Source: Deltaproteobacteria bacterium
GTDB lineage: Bacteria; Desulfobacterota; Binatia; UBA12015
DNA length: 64,000 nt
Direction of reading: 5' to 3'
Assembly (NCBI GenBank): GCA_029262355.1
Contig: JAJCZO010000336.1
Coordinates: 1 to 64,000, forward strand
Shown: positions 37,328 to 47,382 of the stretch, one piece after another
Layout of the letters: each line of letters begins with the position of its first letter
Position numbering within the stretch: the stretch's first letter is position 1
Translations under genes and position numbers: made by a program
Notes under the pieces: generated by a model
Told to the model about the DNA's origin: nothing
Seen by the model: only the letters and a program-made list of their open reading frames with translations
The model's database searches: none

Positions 37328-39508
37328 TCAGTTCACGTAGCCGAGCGCCTTCAGCTTGTCCTTCATCAACCGGTCGACCTTCTTCTGCTTCCCGCCGAAG
37401 TCGTCGAATCCCGCTGCGCTGCGCCAGGCCTCGAAGCGACGCTGCGCCCGCGCCTCACCCGGATGAGAACCGAGCAGATTGTCGTCCTCGTCCGGGTCCG
37501 CTTCGAGATCGAAGTAGCTACCCATCCCAGTGGATGACCAAACATACATCGAGTCCTCGTCGCGCATGCTCAGTAGATGCCCCGGTGCCGTGAACGGGTA
37601 CTCCTTGTCGACCGGGCGGTAGAGGAATCCGACGGTCTCACCGCCACGCAGCTCCGATTGGCTCCCGTCGATGATCGCGACGAGCGAGTCTCCGTCCATC
37701 TCGGACGAAACCGGAACCTCCGCAAGCTCGAGTACCGTGGGAAGAATATCCCGCAACTGGGCCGGCGTCGCGATGCGCGTGCCGCTCTTGATTCGCCCTG
37801 GATAGCGCACGAGCAGTGGCACGTGGGTCTCTTCGCGCGTCAGTGCCTTGAAGTGGTTCGCCAGGCCGTGCTCGCCGAAGAGCTCTCCATGATCGGAGGT
37901 GACCACCACGATCGTATCGTCGGCCAGACCGCGCTCCTCGAGAGCTGTGAGGAGCTTCCCGATCTCCGCGTCGAGATAGGCGATCTCTGCGTCGTAGAGA
38001 TCGAGCATCTCGTCCCACTTCGCTTCGTCGAACTCCGGCGCGACGTCTCGCACGAAGCGGTTGCTACTGATCGTGCCGCCGAGCTCGCGGCGATAGCGCA
38101 CGAATCCGAGCTCGGGATCCGCGTTCGACGCGAACTTCTCGCGAAACTCGTCGGGCGGATCGTAGGCGTCATGCGGGTCCATGTAGTTGATGAAGAGGAA
38201 GAAGGGCCGCTCCGAGTCGCGGTCATCGAGCCAATCGAGGGCGTCCGCGTTGATTCGGCCCGCTCGGACGGCCTCATTCTGAAGGAACGTCTTGCGATGC
38301 ATGAGGCGCAGGATCGCATCCCCCGGCGCGACCCCCGTGGCCATCAGCATCTTGATCGCCGGGATCTTCTCGAATGCCGAGAGATAGAAGATGCGCACGG
38401 GGCCATCCACGGTCTCATCAAAACCCTGCTCGAAGCCCGAGCCACGACCGATCGACATGTTGCCGAGCACGGCGCCGGTCTCGTACCCCGCCTCGCGAAA
38501 CACCTCCGCGGCAGTAGTGAACTCTTCCCCAAGGAGCTTCTCCTGGGCGGCATCGAACCGCCCCGTGACCATTACGAAGTGGCCCGGGATCGTCCACGAG
38601 GATTCGGCGTGAACCTCCTCGAACAATACACCCTCGTTCGCGAACGCATCGAGCTCGGGCGAGGTGGGCCGATCGTACCCGTAGCCCGACAAGTGATCCG
38701 CGCGGGTCGTGTCCATCACCAGCCACAAGACGTTGGGCTTGCCCGTCGGCACCGGACCGCTCGCTGCCGAGCCGCCCGCATGGAGGCGCAAGACCAGAGA
38801 TCCAGCAACGAGCACCACGAGGGCCAGCACCATTACTGGCGCGACGAGATTTTCGGCGCCGATCACGAGCGCCCGGAGCGCCCAAAGCACGACGAAGTAC
38901 AGACAGATGCAGACGGTGAGCAGAACCAGAAATGGCGTCAGTCCGCTGAGCGACAGGGAGATTGGCTGAATGAAGGTATCGATGTGATCGCCAACGGCGA
39001 GGAGCACGCCGAGCCACACCGCGAGATTCAGGAACGTGGCAATCCAACCGGGACCGCGACGAGTGTTCAGAACGACGTAGAGCAGGAGGGTGAGACCGGC
39101 GGTAATGACGCCGAAGATCGAGTTCCCAACCAATCCCTTCACCGAGATGAGGTCCGGCAATGCGCGCTCGTTCAGCGGCAACCCGATGAACGCGAAGAAG
39201 AGGCCGCCGAGGAACAGGGCACTCAGGAACGGTCCGACGGAGATGCGAGGCAGGAACGGAATGCGTCGCCAGACGAAGGCCACGACACCAGCGTCGAGCC
39301 CAGCCAAGAAACCGAGCACTCCGTACACGCTGATCGCGAACATCCACGTGCCCAAGGGCAGGTAGAGTCCCATCGCGGTGTTGGTCATCGCCTCGACGGC
39401 ACCGAAGATGGCCGCTCCGCCGCCCCACAGAACCGCACCGAGAAAGAGGGCGTCGAGCAGCTGTCTTCCGATCGATTTTTCGCTCATTGATTCCCTGCGG
39501 TCTGTCAT
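37328..39508 (-). CDS. Membrane-anchored sulfatase family protein
   Basis: N-terminal TM segments then PNVLWLVMDTTRADHLSGYGYDRPTSPELDAFA, VVTSDHGELFGEHGLANHFKAL. Confidence 0.92.
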   Translation of the reverse strand: MTDRRESMSEKSIGRQLLDALFLGAVLWGGGAAIFGAVEAMTNTAMGLYLPLGTWMFAISVYGVLGFLAGLDAGVVAFVWRRIPFLPRISVGPFLSALFLGGLFFAFIGLPLNERALPDLISVKGLVGNSIFGVITAGLTLLLYVVLNTRRGPGWIATFLNLAVWLGVLLAVGDHIDTFIQPISLSLSGLTPFLVLLTVCICLYFVVLWALRALVIGAENLVAPVMVLALVVLVAGSLVLRLHAGGSAASGPVPTGKPNVLWLVMDTTRADHLSGYGYDRPTSPELDAFANEGVLFEEVHAESSWTIPGHFVMVTGRFDAAQEKLLGEEFTTAAEVFREAGYETGAVLGNMSIGRGSGFEQGFDETVDGPVRIFYLSAFEKIPAIKMLMATGVAPGDAILRLMHRKTFLQNEAVRAGRINADALDWLDDRDSERPFFLFINYMDPHDAYDPPDEFREKFASNADPELGFVRYRRELGGTISSNRFVRDVAPEFDEAKWDEMLDLYDAEIAYLDAEIGKLLTALEERGLADDTIVVVTSDHGELFGEHGLANHFKALTREETHVPLLVRYPGRIKSGTRIATPAQLRDILPTVLELAEVPVSSEMDGDSLVAIIDGSQSELRGGETVGFLYRPVDKEYPFTAPGHLLSMRDEDSMYVWSSTGMGSYFDLEADPDEDDNLLGSHPGEARAQRRFEAWRSAAGFDDFGGKQKKVDRLMKDKLKALGYVN

Positions 39509-39586
39509 GGCGCTCGCCGGAAGCCGCCGTGCGCGAATCCCGCCATACTAGGGGGACGGCGCACCCTCGCCAAGCCCGTGATTGTC

Positions 39587-41257
39587 CTAGCTACGACTCG
39601 AAGCACGAATGTACTTCCGGCTGAGCGGGGACAGGTCGGTCCGGCCGATCATGACTTCGATCAGGCAGAATCGGTCGCTCTTCTCAGCCTTCTCCAACGC
39701 CGCGAGCAGATCCGGCCCGGTGGTGACCCGCATTCCCTCGCCGCCCCACAGCTGGGCGAGCTCCGCGTACGGCCAAGGCGGGATCTCGAGAATGGCCTGG
39801 CGCTTCACGACGGGTCGAAAAATGCCCCAACCACCGTTGTTCATCAGAAGGATGATGGGGCGAATCCCATGCTTCGGGGCGTGGGCAATCTCGGGGCCGG
39901 TCATCTGGAAGGCCCCGTCGCCGCACAAAACGATCGGCCTCTTCCCCGTACCGATCTCGATTCCCATCGCCCCCGGAACACCGAAACCCATCGAGGCGTA
40001 GAACCCCTGCGCGAAGTACGCCGCGTTGCCCCCCACGCGAACGTCGGCCCCAGCAAAGAGCATGTCGCCAGCCTCTGCCACGACAACGAAGTCACGCCGG
40101 CCCTCGAGAAAGTGGTTCAGAACGTGAAGCGCCTCCCCGACCTTCACCGTCGCCGTGCCAGTCGACCTTCCGTCCACCTTCCAATTGGCAAGCCACTTCG
40201 GCGCCGGCGGCAGGTTGTCGTAGTAGGTGATCGCCTCCTTGTGACGCTTGAGCTTCTCGTCGAGCAACCCCCGAGCGAACGCGCGCAAGGAAACGTCGGA
40301 GTACGAGTGCAGGCTCACCTCGACGCGCTTGTCGAGTGCCCGAATCGACCGATCGCCCGACCGAGGTCGGGGGAACGAGCCGAGGTCGGTCGGCAAGCAA
40401 CCGAGTTCGAGCACCAGGTCCGCGTCGCCCACGCGTTTGCGCGCGGCCTTCGGGCTGTGCGTTCCGATGACCCCCATGTACAGGGGGTGGTCCATCGGAA
40501 CGGCGCCCTTCGCGAGAATCGGCGTCATCACGGGGGCGCCAATGCGCTCACAGAGAGCCAGCACCTCCTTCTGCGCCTTGAAGCGAAACGTCTCGATGCC
40601 CACGAAGACGAGCGGCTTCTTCGCCTTATTGAGGCGCACGGCCGTCTCGCGTGCGGCCTCCTTCACCTTCGCCGCGTTGGACCGCTCCATCTCGAGCGGC
40701 GAACCCGCCTTTCGAAGAGATGCGGGCACCTTGATCTTCACATCCACCATGTCCCGGTGGATCTCGAGATACCCCGGCCGCTGCTCACGCCAGAGTGTCC
40801 GGACGACCTCGTCGATCTTCTCGGCCGCAGTCCGCAAATCATCGATCGTCTCGGCAGCAACGGTCACTTCCCGATAGATGCGAAGCTGCGACTCGATGGC
40901 GCGCGCTTGATGGTGAATCAATGTCCCGTGCTTGTACTCCTGCTCGCCGGGCCCACCGCTCACCACCAGAATCGGAACGTGTTCGGCGTAGGAGCCGGCG
41001 ACGCTGTTCACCATGTTGTGCCCGCCGGCGCCGTAGGTGACACAAGCAACCCCGAGCGAGCCGGTCGCGCGCGCGTACCCATCGGCCGCGAAGCCAACCG
41101 CCGGCTCGTGCGAGAACGTGATCATCTTCTGGTGACGCTCGCCCAGCCGGTCGAACAGCCGCAGAACCAGATCCCCGGGAATCCCAAAGATCTGGGACAC
41201 CCCAGCACGCTCCAGGTACTTCGCGAGGAACTCGCCCAAAGCCATCGTGGACTGCAT
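39587..41257 (-). CDS. Thiamine-pyrophosphate-dependent decarboxylase/synthase family enzyme
   Basis: QIFGIPGDLVLRLFDRLGE, FSHEPAVGFAADGYARATGSLGVACVTYGAGG, CGDGAFQMTGPEIAHAPKHGIRPIILLMNNGGWG. Confidence 0.9.
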   Translation of the reverse strand: MQSTMALGEFLAKYLERAGVSQIFGIPGDLVLRLFDRLGERHQKMITFSHEPAVGFAADGYARATGSLGVACVTYGAGGHNMVNSVAGSYAEHVPILVVSGGPGEQEYKHGTLIHHQARAIESQLRIYREVTVAAETIDDLRTAAEKIDEVVRTLWREQRPGYLEIHRDMVDVKIKVPASLRKAGSPLEMERSNAAKVKEAARETAVRLNKAKKPLVFVGIETFRFKAQKEVLALCERIGAPVMTPILAKGAVPMDHPLYMGVIGTHSPKAARKRVGDADLVLELGCLPTDLGSFPRPRSGDRSIRALDKRVEVSLHSYSDVSLRAFARGLLDEKLKRHKEAITYYDNLPPAPKWLANWKVDGRSTGTATVKVGEALHVLNHFLEGRRDFVVVAEAGDMLFAGADVRVGGNAAYFAQGFYASMGFGVPGAMGIEIGTGKRPIVLCGDGAFQMTGPEIAHAPKHGIRPIILLMNNGGWGIFRPVVKRQAILEIPPWPYAELAQLWGGEGMRVTTGPDLLAALEKAEKSDRFCLIEVMIGRTDLSPLSRKYIRASSRS

Positions 41258-41303
41258 GAGACCAGGGTACTCCGTTCGCGCGGGTCCGACGACAGTGCGC
41301 GCG

Positions 41304-41984
41304 CTACTTCACCCGCACGACGAGAAGGGCGTCGGTGTGTTGCACGACGTCGACGCGGTCTTCGAGCTCGGCCTGGTACGCGCGCCACACACCTGGGAAG
41401 TCTGCATCCTCGATCTCACAGTCGTGCATCGCGATCAGACCGCCGGCGCGCACCAGGGGAAGGAACGCCCGGATGTCCGCACGAACCGACGCTTCATCGT
41501 GCGCTCCGTCGATGAAAACCATCCGCAGCAGAACCCCTCGGCGAGCGAGCTCCGCCGCTCCATCAACCGACGACATCACCAGCGGCACGACTCGATCTTC
41601 AACCCCGCCGGCCGCAATGTTCGCGAGAAACCCGTCGAGCGTGCTTCCTTCTGCGGCGAGGAGCTCTCGATGTTGGTCCTCGTCGCTACCGACGTGGTGA
41701 TCGATCGCCCAAACCTTCGCGCCGCTCGCGTCCGCCTCGTTCAGAGCACGGGCCAGAAGGATCGTCGAGCGCCCCTTCCACGAGCCAACTTCAGCAATGT
41801 CCCCCGGGCCGCCTGCCGTCACTGCCGCCCGATACAAGGATCGCAGCTCGTCCTTGGTGGACCACCCGGGAACCGTCCACGCCCACAGCATGGCGGCCTC
41901 CGCCCCGTTGCCCCGCATCCACTGCACGCGAGACCGTACCCGCCGACCAACGTCGCGGACCTCGGCTTCCAACGACCCAAACAA
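41304..41984 (-). CDS. Class I SAM methyltransferase (Methyltransf_24-like)
   Basis: IAEVGSWKGRSTILLARAL...VFIDGAHDEASVRADIRAFLPLVRAGGLIAMHDC. Confidence 0.85.
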   Translation of the reverse strand: MFGSLEAEVRDVGRRVRSRVQWMRGNGAEAAMLWAWTVPGWSTKDELRSLYRAAVTAGGPGDIAEVGSWKGRSTILLARALNEADASGAKVWAIDHHVGSDEDQHRELLAAEGSTLDGFLANIAAGGVEDRVVPLVMSSVDGAAELARRGVLLRMVFIDGAHDEASVRADIRAFLPLVRAGGLIAMHDCEIEDADFPGVWRAYQAELEDRVDVVQHTDALLVVRVK

Positions 41985-42069
41985 GGCGCTGGCCTATCCC
42001 CTCGGCGTAATCCGCACAACTCGCACCCTCCTCTTCTTCTCGACGGGCCACTGCGTTAGGAGGACGAGT

Positions 42070-43083
42070 ATGAAGCTCGATGCCGGACTTGCCGCCTCGC
42101 TCAAGGACGTCCCCGCAGCTGCTCGCGCCGCAGAAGAGACCGGATTCGATGCGCTGTGGTCCGCCGAGACCGGCCACGACCCGTACCTGCCTCTGCTGCT
42201 CGCCGCCGAGCACACGGAGCGGATCAAGCTGGGGACCGCGATTGCGGTCGCGTTCCCTCGCAGTCCGCTGATTCACGCCATGACGGCGTGGGATCTGCAG
42301 GCCGCCTCGGACGGTCGATTCATCCTCGGCCTCGGCACTCAAGTGAAAGGACACAACGAACGCCGGTTTGGCATCAAGTGGGAGTCGCCGGGACCCCGAC
42401 TACGCGAGATGATCCAGATGATTCGCGCAGCGTGGGACTGCTTTCAGAACGGCACCAAGCCCAGCTTCGAAGGAAAGTTCTACCGCTTCACACTGATGAC
42501 GCCGTTCTTCCAGCCCCAGCCGATCGAGCACCCGAGCATTCCGATCTACATCGCTGGCGTAAACGACTACATGTGCCGCCTCGCGGGCGAGCTCTGCGAC
42601 GGGTTCCACGTGCACCCATTGAACTCCGTCAAGTACATTCGAGAATTCGTCCAACCGAGGATCGCCGCCGGGGCCGCCAAGGCCCGCCGGCCCGCGAGCG
42701 CCTGCAAACTCACGAGTTCGGTCTTCGTCATCGCGGGCGACACGCCCGAAGAGCAAGAGCCGATCCGCCAAATGGTGCGTCAGCAGATCTCCTTCTACGC
42801 CTCCACACCGCCCTACCGGCCCATCCTGGAGACACACGGATGGGGCGAGGTCGGTCCGCGCCTGACCGAGAAGGCCCGCGCCGGCGATTGGGGTGGGATG
42901 TCCGAGCTCGTCACGCAAGAGATGATCGAGGCATTCGCCGTCACCGGGCGGTGGGATGACGTCGCCGATCTGGTCAAGAAGAAGTACGACGGCCTCCTCG
43001 ATCACCTCAGCTTCTACCTTCCCCCGTCGAAGAACGATGCCCCCGAGCGTTGGCGCGAGATCGCTCGGGCGTTCAACGACTAG
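42070..43083 (+). CDS. LLM-class F420-dependent-type oxidoreductase (cytoplasmic)
   Basis: aggagga RBS; MKLDAGLAASLKDVPAAARAAEETGFDALWSAETGHDPYLPLLLAAEHTERIKLGTAIAVAFPRSP. Confidence 0.92.
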   Translation: MKLDAGLAASLKDVPAAARAAEETGFDALWSAETGHDPYLPLLLAAEHTERIKLGTAIAVAFPRSPLIHAMTAWDLQAASDGRFILGLGTQVKGHNERRFGIKWESPGPRLREMIQMIRAAWDCFQNGTKPSFEGKFYRFTLMTPFFQPQPIEHPSIPIYIAGVNDYMCRLAGELCDGFHVHPLNSVKYIREFVQPRIAAGAAKARRPASACKLTSSVFVIAGDTPEEQEPIRQMVRQQISFYASTPPYRPILETHGWGEVGPRLTEKARAGDWGGMSELVTQEMIEAFAVTGRWDDVADLVKKKYDGLLDHLSFYLPPSKNDAPERWREIARAFND

Positions 43084-43718
43084 AGGATCCGCGGCAAGGT
43101 CGGCAGTAGGTCGGGGAGAGCGCGAAGCTCCTCGATCCGGGTGTGATGTTCGACGGACCCACCGACGCCGATGAAGCGCATCCGTGCCGCCTCCGCCGCG
43201 GCGAGGTCACCCGGCGAGTCGCCGACGTACACGGCGGCGTGCGCCTCCACTCCGAGGCCTTCGAGGCAGTGGACCAACATGTCGGGCGCCGGCTTCGGAC
43301 GCGGCACGTCGCGAATGCCCACCACCATCTCGAACAACGGCGCGAGCTCGAAGTGGGCCAGCAAGTCCGGAATGGTCGCGCCTCGGTTCGTCGCCATCGC
43401 CGTCCGGTAGTGTTCGCGCAGCCACCGTAGGGTCTCGAACAGCTCGGACACCGGCTCGAGACGTGCCAGAAACGGCGTGTAGTCGGTCGCGTACGCGGCC
43501 GTCATCGCCTCCGACAGTCGCTGCGGGTCTTCTCCGAAGAGCCATTCCATGATCTGGGGCGTCGCCATTCGGTGCGCGTGGCCGCGCCCTTCTTCGTTGA
43601 GCTCGGGCTGACCGAGACGCTCGAGAACGGCGTTGTAGAACGCGACGTTCGCTTCGAACGACTCGAACAACACGCCATCGCAATCGAGGATGACGAGCGA
43701 GCCGGACGACGGCTTCAA
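43080..43718 (-). CDS. HAD family hydrolase
   Basis: LVILDCDGVLFESFEANVAFYNAVL; YVGDSPGDLAAAEAARMRFIGV. Confidence 0.9.
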   Translation of the reverse strand: MKPSSGSLVILDCDGVLFESFEANVAFYNAVLERLGQPELNEEGRGHAHRMATPQIMEWLFGEDPQRLSEAMTAAYATDYTPFLARLEPVSELFETLRWLREHYRTAMATNRGATIPDLLAHFELAPLFEMVVGIRDVPRPKPAPDMLVHCLEGLGVEAHAAVYVGDSPGDLAAAEAARMRFIGVGGSVEHHTRIEELRALPDLLPTLPRIL

Positions 43719-45196
43719 GCACCCGCCTCGCGCACGAGAGCGACGCGACGCGCCCAGGTTTCCCAGCGCGTGGCGCGTTCATCCGCACCCATCCGCGGCT
43801 CGAAGGTCCTGCCCGGAGACCATCTCGCTGCGACGTCCGCATCGGTCCAGAGACCGGTTGCGCGTCCTGCGAGATAGGCCGCCCCGAGAACCGCAGAGTC
43901 GAGCATCGCGGGGCTCTCGACGACCGCGCCACTCGCGTCGGCGAGGAACTCCAAAAGGAGTCCGTTCGCTGCCGCGCCCCCGTCTACGCGCAGCGTGGAT
44001 GGCGCGGAACCACCCGCCAGTGCAACGAGAGCTTCCGCAGACCGCCACGCGACGCCTTCGAGCGCGGCTCGCGCCAAATGCGCTCGACCGGTGCCCCGAG
44101 AAACACCCCCGATGAGCGCCCGTGTTCCGGTGTCCAGGTACGGGGAGCCCAAGCCTTGCAGCGACGGCACGACCCACACTCCGTCGGTCGAATCGACAGA
44201 ACGCGCGAGTCCCTCGAGAGCCGTCAGGTCGGACACGATGCCGAGCCCGTCGCGCAGCCACTGCGCGGTCGCACCCGCAGTGATGACGGTGGCCTCGAAG
44301 CAGAAGGACCGAATGCCATCCAACGACCAGAGGACGAGCGGGTACGATCCCTCGGGCGGCGCACCGAGCTCTGTGCCCGCGTTTCGATCGAGCATGCCCG
44401 ACGTGCCCAGCGTGAGTTTGAGGTCATCCTGCCGGTGACACGCCAGTGCGTACATCGACGCATGCTGGTCACCCGAGAGGGACGCGATCGGCACCGCTGC
44501 ACCGAAGGCCTCGACCGATGTCTCACCGAGTACGCCGGAGGTCTGCACCTGCTCGGGAAGCCACGCCGAATCCAAGCCCAGAGCCTCCACGCAGCGCTCG
44601 TCCCACCCTCCGTTCATGAAATCGTAGATGCCACTTACCGAGAGGTTCGAGTGATCCGAGGCGTGAGCCCCACCGCCCGACAGACAGAACGCGAGCCACG
44701 AATCCACGGTACCTACACGAAGCTTCTCGCGCGGAACGTCGGCGCCGTGGTTGCGAACGAGCCACTCGTACTTCGACGCGGCCGCCATCGGAATCACGAA
44801 GATGCCGTGGCCGAGAAGCTCCTCACACCGAGCCGTCGTGCGCTGGTCCTGCCAACCGATGATGGGCCCGTGCGGCCGACCGCCTTCGTCGAACAACGCC
44901 CCCGACCCGCGCTGATTCGTGATCCCGACGGCGGCCAGGTCGCCCGGCGAGAGACCGGCTGCCTCGAGCGCCTTCGCGATGACTTCGCGGGTGCGTTGCC
45001 AGATCTCACCGGGATCGTGCTCGACCCATCCGGGGTGCGGAAACGCCTGTCCCACCTCGACGTACGCGCTTCCGGCGACCGTGCCACTAGCGTGCACGAC
45101 GGCGGCTCGAACTCCCGTCGTCCCCTCGTCGATTCCGAGAACGTGTTCCTTGGCCGACACGAAGGGAACCCTGCCTCCCAGCACCGCCGGGCGCAA
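43715..45196 (-). CDS. glpK: FGGY carbohydrate kinase, glycerol kinase-like
   Basis: LGIDEGTTGVRAAVV, VGITNQRGSGALFDEGGRPHGPIIGWQDQRT, SLSGDQHASMYALAC, LRVDGGAAANGLLLEFLAD. Confidence 0.85.
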   Translation of the reverse strand: MRPAVLGGRVPFVSAKEHVLGIDEGTTGVRAAVVHASGTVAGSAYVEVGQAFPHPGWVEHDPGEIWQRTREVIAKALEAAGLSPGDLAAVGITNQRGSGALFDEGGRPHGPIIGWQDQRTTARCEELLGHGIFVIPMAAASKYEWLVRNHGADVPREKLRVGTVDSWLAFCLSGGGAHASDHSNLSVSGIYDFMNGGWDERCVEALGLDSAWLPEQVQTSGVLGETSVEAFGAAVPIASLSGDQHASMYALACHRQDDLKLTLGTSGMLDRNAGTELGAPPEGSYPLVLWSLDGIRSFCFEATVITAGATAQWLRDGLGIVSDLTALEGLARSVDSTDGVWVVPSLQGLGSPYLDTGTRALIGGVSRGTGRAHLARAALEGVAWRSAEALVALAGGSAPSTLRVDGGAAANGLLLEFLADASGAVVESPAMLDSAVLGAAYLAGRATGLWTDADVAARWSPGRTFEPRMGADERATRWETWARRVALVREAGA

Positions 45197-45997
45197 CTAC
45201 CTCAAGCGAGCCAGGTACCGACGGGTCTTCCAGCCGTACCGCAACGTACGGTCGATCTCTCGGAGCCAACCCGGAGTCCGCGAGCGCCGGGGACCCGCGC
45301 TCGGTTCGACGCCGTCGAGCGCTCCGAGCCACGCGTCGTCCGGCTCGTAGCCACGCTCGACCAACAGACGCGGGAGGTCCGGGTTCCCTGCGAGTTCCGC
45401 CTTCAGCCGACCGAGGTCCTCGTGCCACGCGGAGATGCGGTCGGTCTGTGCGGGGCGGACACCCCCCAAGGCCAAGACCCCTGTTTCAGTTGGCGCTGCG
45501 GTGTCGTGAAAGCGCGCAAACGATCCGGTGGGCGACAAGAAGGAGAGCCGCGCTGCGATCTCCGACTGCACGCGGTCCGGTTCCTCGACCAGACGCTCGA
45601 AGCGCACGGAGACGAACCGAGCGTGTTCGCGGAGCCGGTCCGCAGCCTCCTCGCACGCCTTCCACGTTCCAAAGTCACTCAAGTAGTGGTCGGGACGGCC
45701 GGCGTGGCGACTCGTGACCACCGAGCGTGGGTCACGGACCGTGTAGAGAACGAAGAGGTTCTCATCGCGCCGGAGAATCGAATCCAGTCGTAGGATGTCG
45801 AGGGGCTTCTTGCTCAGGAACGTGCGTGCGCCGGGCGGCGGGGGGTCGAACAACGACTGCTCGCGCTCGCACCGCGCGTCGAAGGCAAAACCCGCCGTCA
45901 TCATCTCCAGCAGGAGCGTCGTGCCACTGCGCTCACAACCGACGATGTGCACCCGACGCCTTGCGTTGCCGGATCGAGTTCCTGATATCGCTGCCAT
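45197..45997 (-). CDS. Sulfotransferase family protein
   Basis: VHIVGCERSGTTLLLEMMTAG; VLYTVRDPRSVVTSRH. Confidence 0.85.
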   Translation of the reverse strand: MAAISGTRSGNARRRVHIVGCERSGTTLLLEMMTAGFAFDARCEREQSLFDPPPPGARTFLSKKPLDILRLDSILRRDENLFVLYTVRDPRSVVTSRHAGRPDHYLSDFGTWKACEEAADRLREHARFVSVRFERLVEEPDRVQSEIAARLSFLSPTGSFARFHDTAAPTETGVLALGGVRPAQTDRISAWHEDLGRLKAELAGNPDLPRLLVERGYEPDDAWLGALDGVEPSAGPRRSRTPGWLREIDRTLRYGWKTRRYLARLR

Positions 45998-46125
45998 TCT
46001 ACCCCAACCCCGATGACTCGAGAGGTTCTGGCACGGCGATCGGAGAAGGCAAGGAGCCTCGACGGGGGCGCGGCCGTGCGCGTCGTGCGGCTGCACCCGA
46101 GAAGCCGATCTCGTACGCTAGGAGC

Positions 46126-46806
46126 GTGACCCAGCATCTCCTCCTGTTCGACATCGACGGCACGCTCATACACGCGGACGGCGCCGGCCGGGTCGCACTC
46201 ACCCGAGCGCTGGCCTCCGAGTTCGGCATCCCGGATCCCCGCATCCACGGCGGCTTCGCAGGCAGGACCGACCGGGCCATCGCCTCGGCCGCCCTCACGA
46301 GCCACGGACTGGAGGCGAGCGAGGAAGGGTTCGCGCGTTACGCTGCTGCCTACTTGACGCATCTCCCCGACACGCTCCTGGAGCGCCCGGGCCGCGTTCT
46401 GCCCGGCGCGAAAGAGCTCGTGCACGCGCTCGCGAGTCGTCCCGATGTCGTCCTCGCCGTTCTCACGGGGAACTTCGAGAGAGCGGCTCGCCTGAAGCTG
46501 GCCCACTTCGAGCTCGACTCGTTCTTCCTCGACGCGGGCGGCTTCGGAGACCACCACCACGACCGCAACGACGTTGCGCGGGCGGCTGAGCACGCGCTCG
46601 CCGCGCACGTAGGCGACGACGCGATCCTGTGGGTCATCGGCGACACCCCGAACGACGTCCGGTGCGCACGCGCTATAGGGGCGAGGGCGGTCGCGGTTGC
46701 CGCCGGTTTCTCGACGCGAGAAGAACTCGAAGCCGCCGAGCCCGACCATCTTCTCGATGACCTTTGCGATGTCGAGCGGTTCCTCGCCTTGCTCGACGAG
46801 ACCTGA
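46126..46806 (+). CDS. HAD family hydrolase
   Basis: GTG start; LLLFDIDGTLIHADGAGRVALTRAL; WVIGDTPNDVRCARAIGARAVAVAAGFS. Confidence 0.9.
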   Translation: MTQHLLLFDIDGTLIHADGAGRVALTRALASEFGIPDPRIHGGFAGRTDRAIASAALTSHGLEASEEGFARYAAAYLTHLPDTLLERPGRVLPGAKELVHALASRPDVVLAVLTGNFERAARLKLAHFELDSFFLDAGGFGDHHHDRNDVARAAEHALAAHVGDDAILWVIGDTPNDVRCARAIGARAVAVAAGFSTREELEAAEPDHLLDDLCDVERFLALLDET

Positions 46807-46862
46807 GCGACGGGTCGAGATTCTGAATTGTCCACCTTGCGCGGCGCCGGCAAGATGGGGCG

Positions 46863-47372
46863 ATGTCCGCACCCGACTCTTCGAACTTTCGCCGCGTGAT
46901 TCCGGACGGCGACGACCGGTTGCGCCGCGTCTGCGGCGACTGCGGCTTCATCGACTACCAGAACCCGAAGGTGGTCGTCGGCGCGATCGTGACCTTCGAA
47001 GACCAGATCCTGCTCTGCCGACGCGCGATCCCGCCTCGGGTTGGCTACTTGACGCATCCGGCGGGACACCTGGAGCGCGGCGAGACCGCGGAAGAGGGCG
47101 CCATTCGCGAATGTTGGGAAGAAGCGCGCGCTCGAATCCAGATTCACTCCCTCATCGGCGTCCACTCGACTCCCGAAGCCGGGGTGGTCGAGATCATTTT
47201 CGGGGCACGCATGATGGAGGCGGCCTTCGGGCCGGGCCCCGAGAGCCAAGATGTCGCTCTCTACCGACTCGACGCCGTTCCCCTGGGGGAGCTCGCCTTT
47301 CCGACGACCCGGTGGGGACTCGAACGCGCCATCCCGGCAGCAGTCCCCAGGTGGCACGCCGCGAACGCTTGA
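46863..47372 (+). CDS. NUDIX hydrolase with N-terminal zinc ribbon
   Basis: CGDCGFIDYQNPKVVVGAIV; GHLERGETAEEGAIRECWEEARARI. Confidence 0.93.
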   Translation: MSAPDSSNFRRVIPDGDDRLRRVCGDCGFIDYQNPKVVVGAIVTFEDQILLCRRAIPPRVGYLTHPAGHLERGETAEEGAIRECWEEARARIQIHSLIGVHSTPEAGVVEIIFGARMMEAAFGPGPESQDVALYRLDAVPLGELAFPTTRWGLERAIPAAVPRWHAANA

Positions 47373-47382
47373 GGGCGGAGCG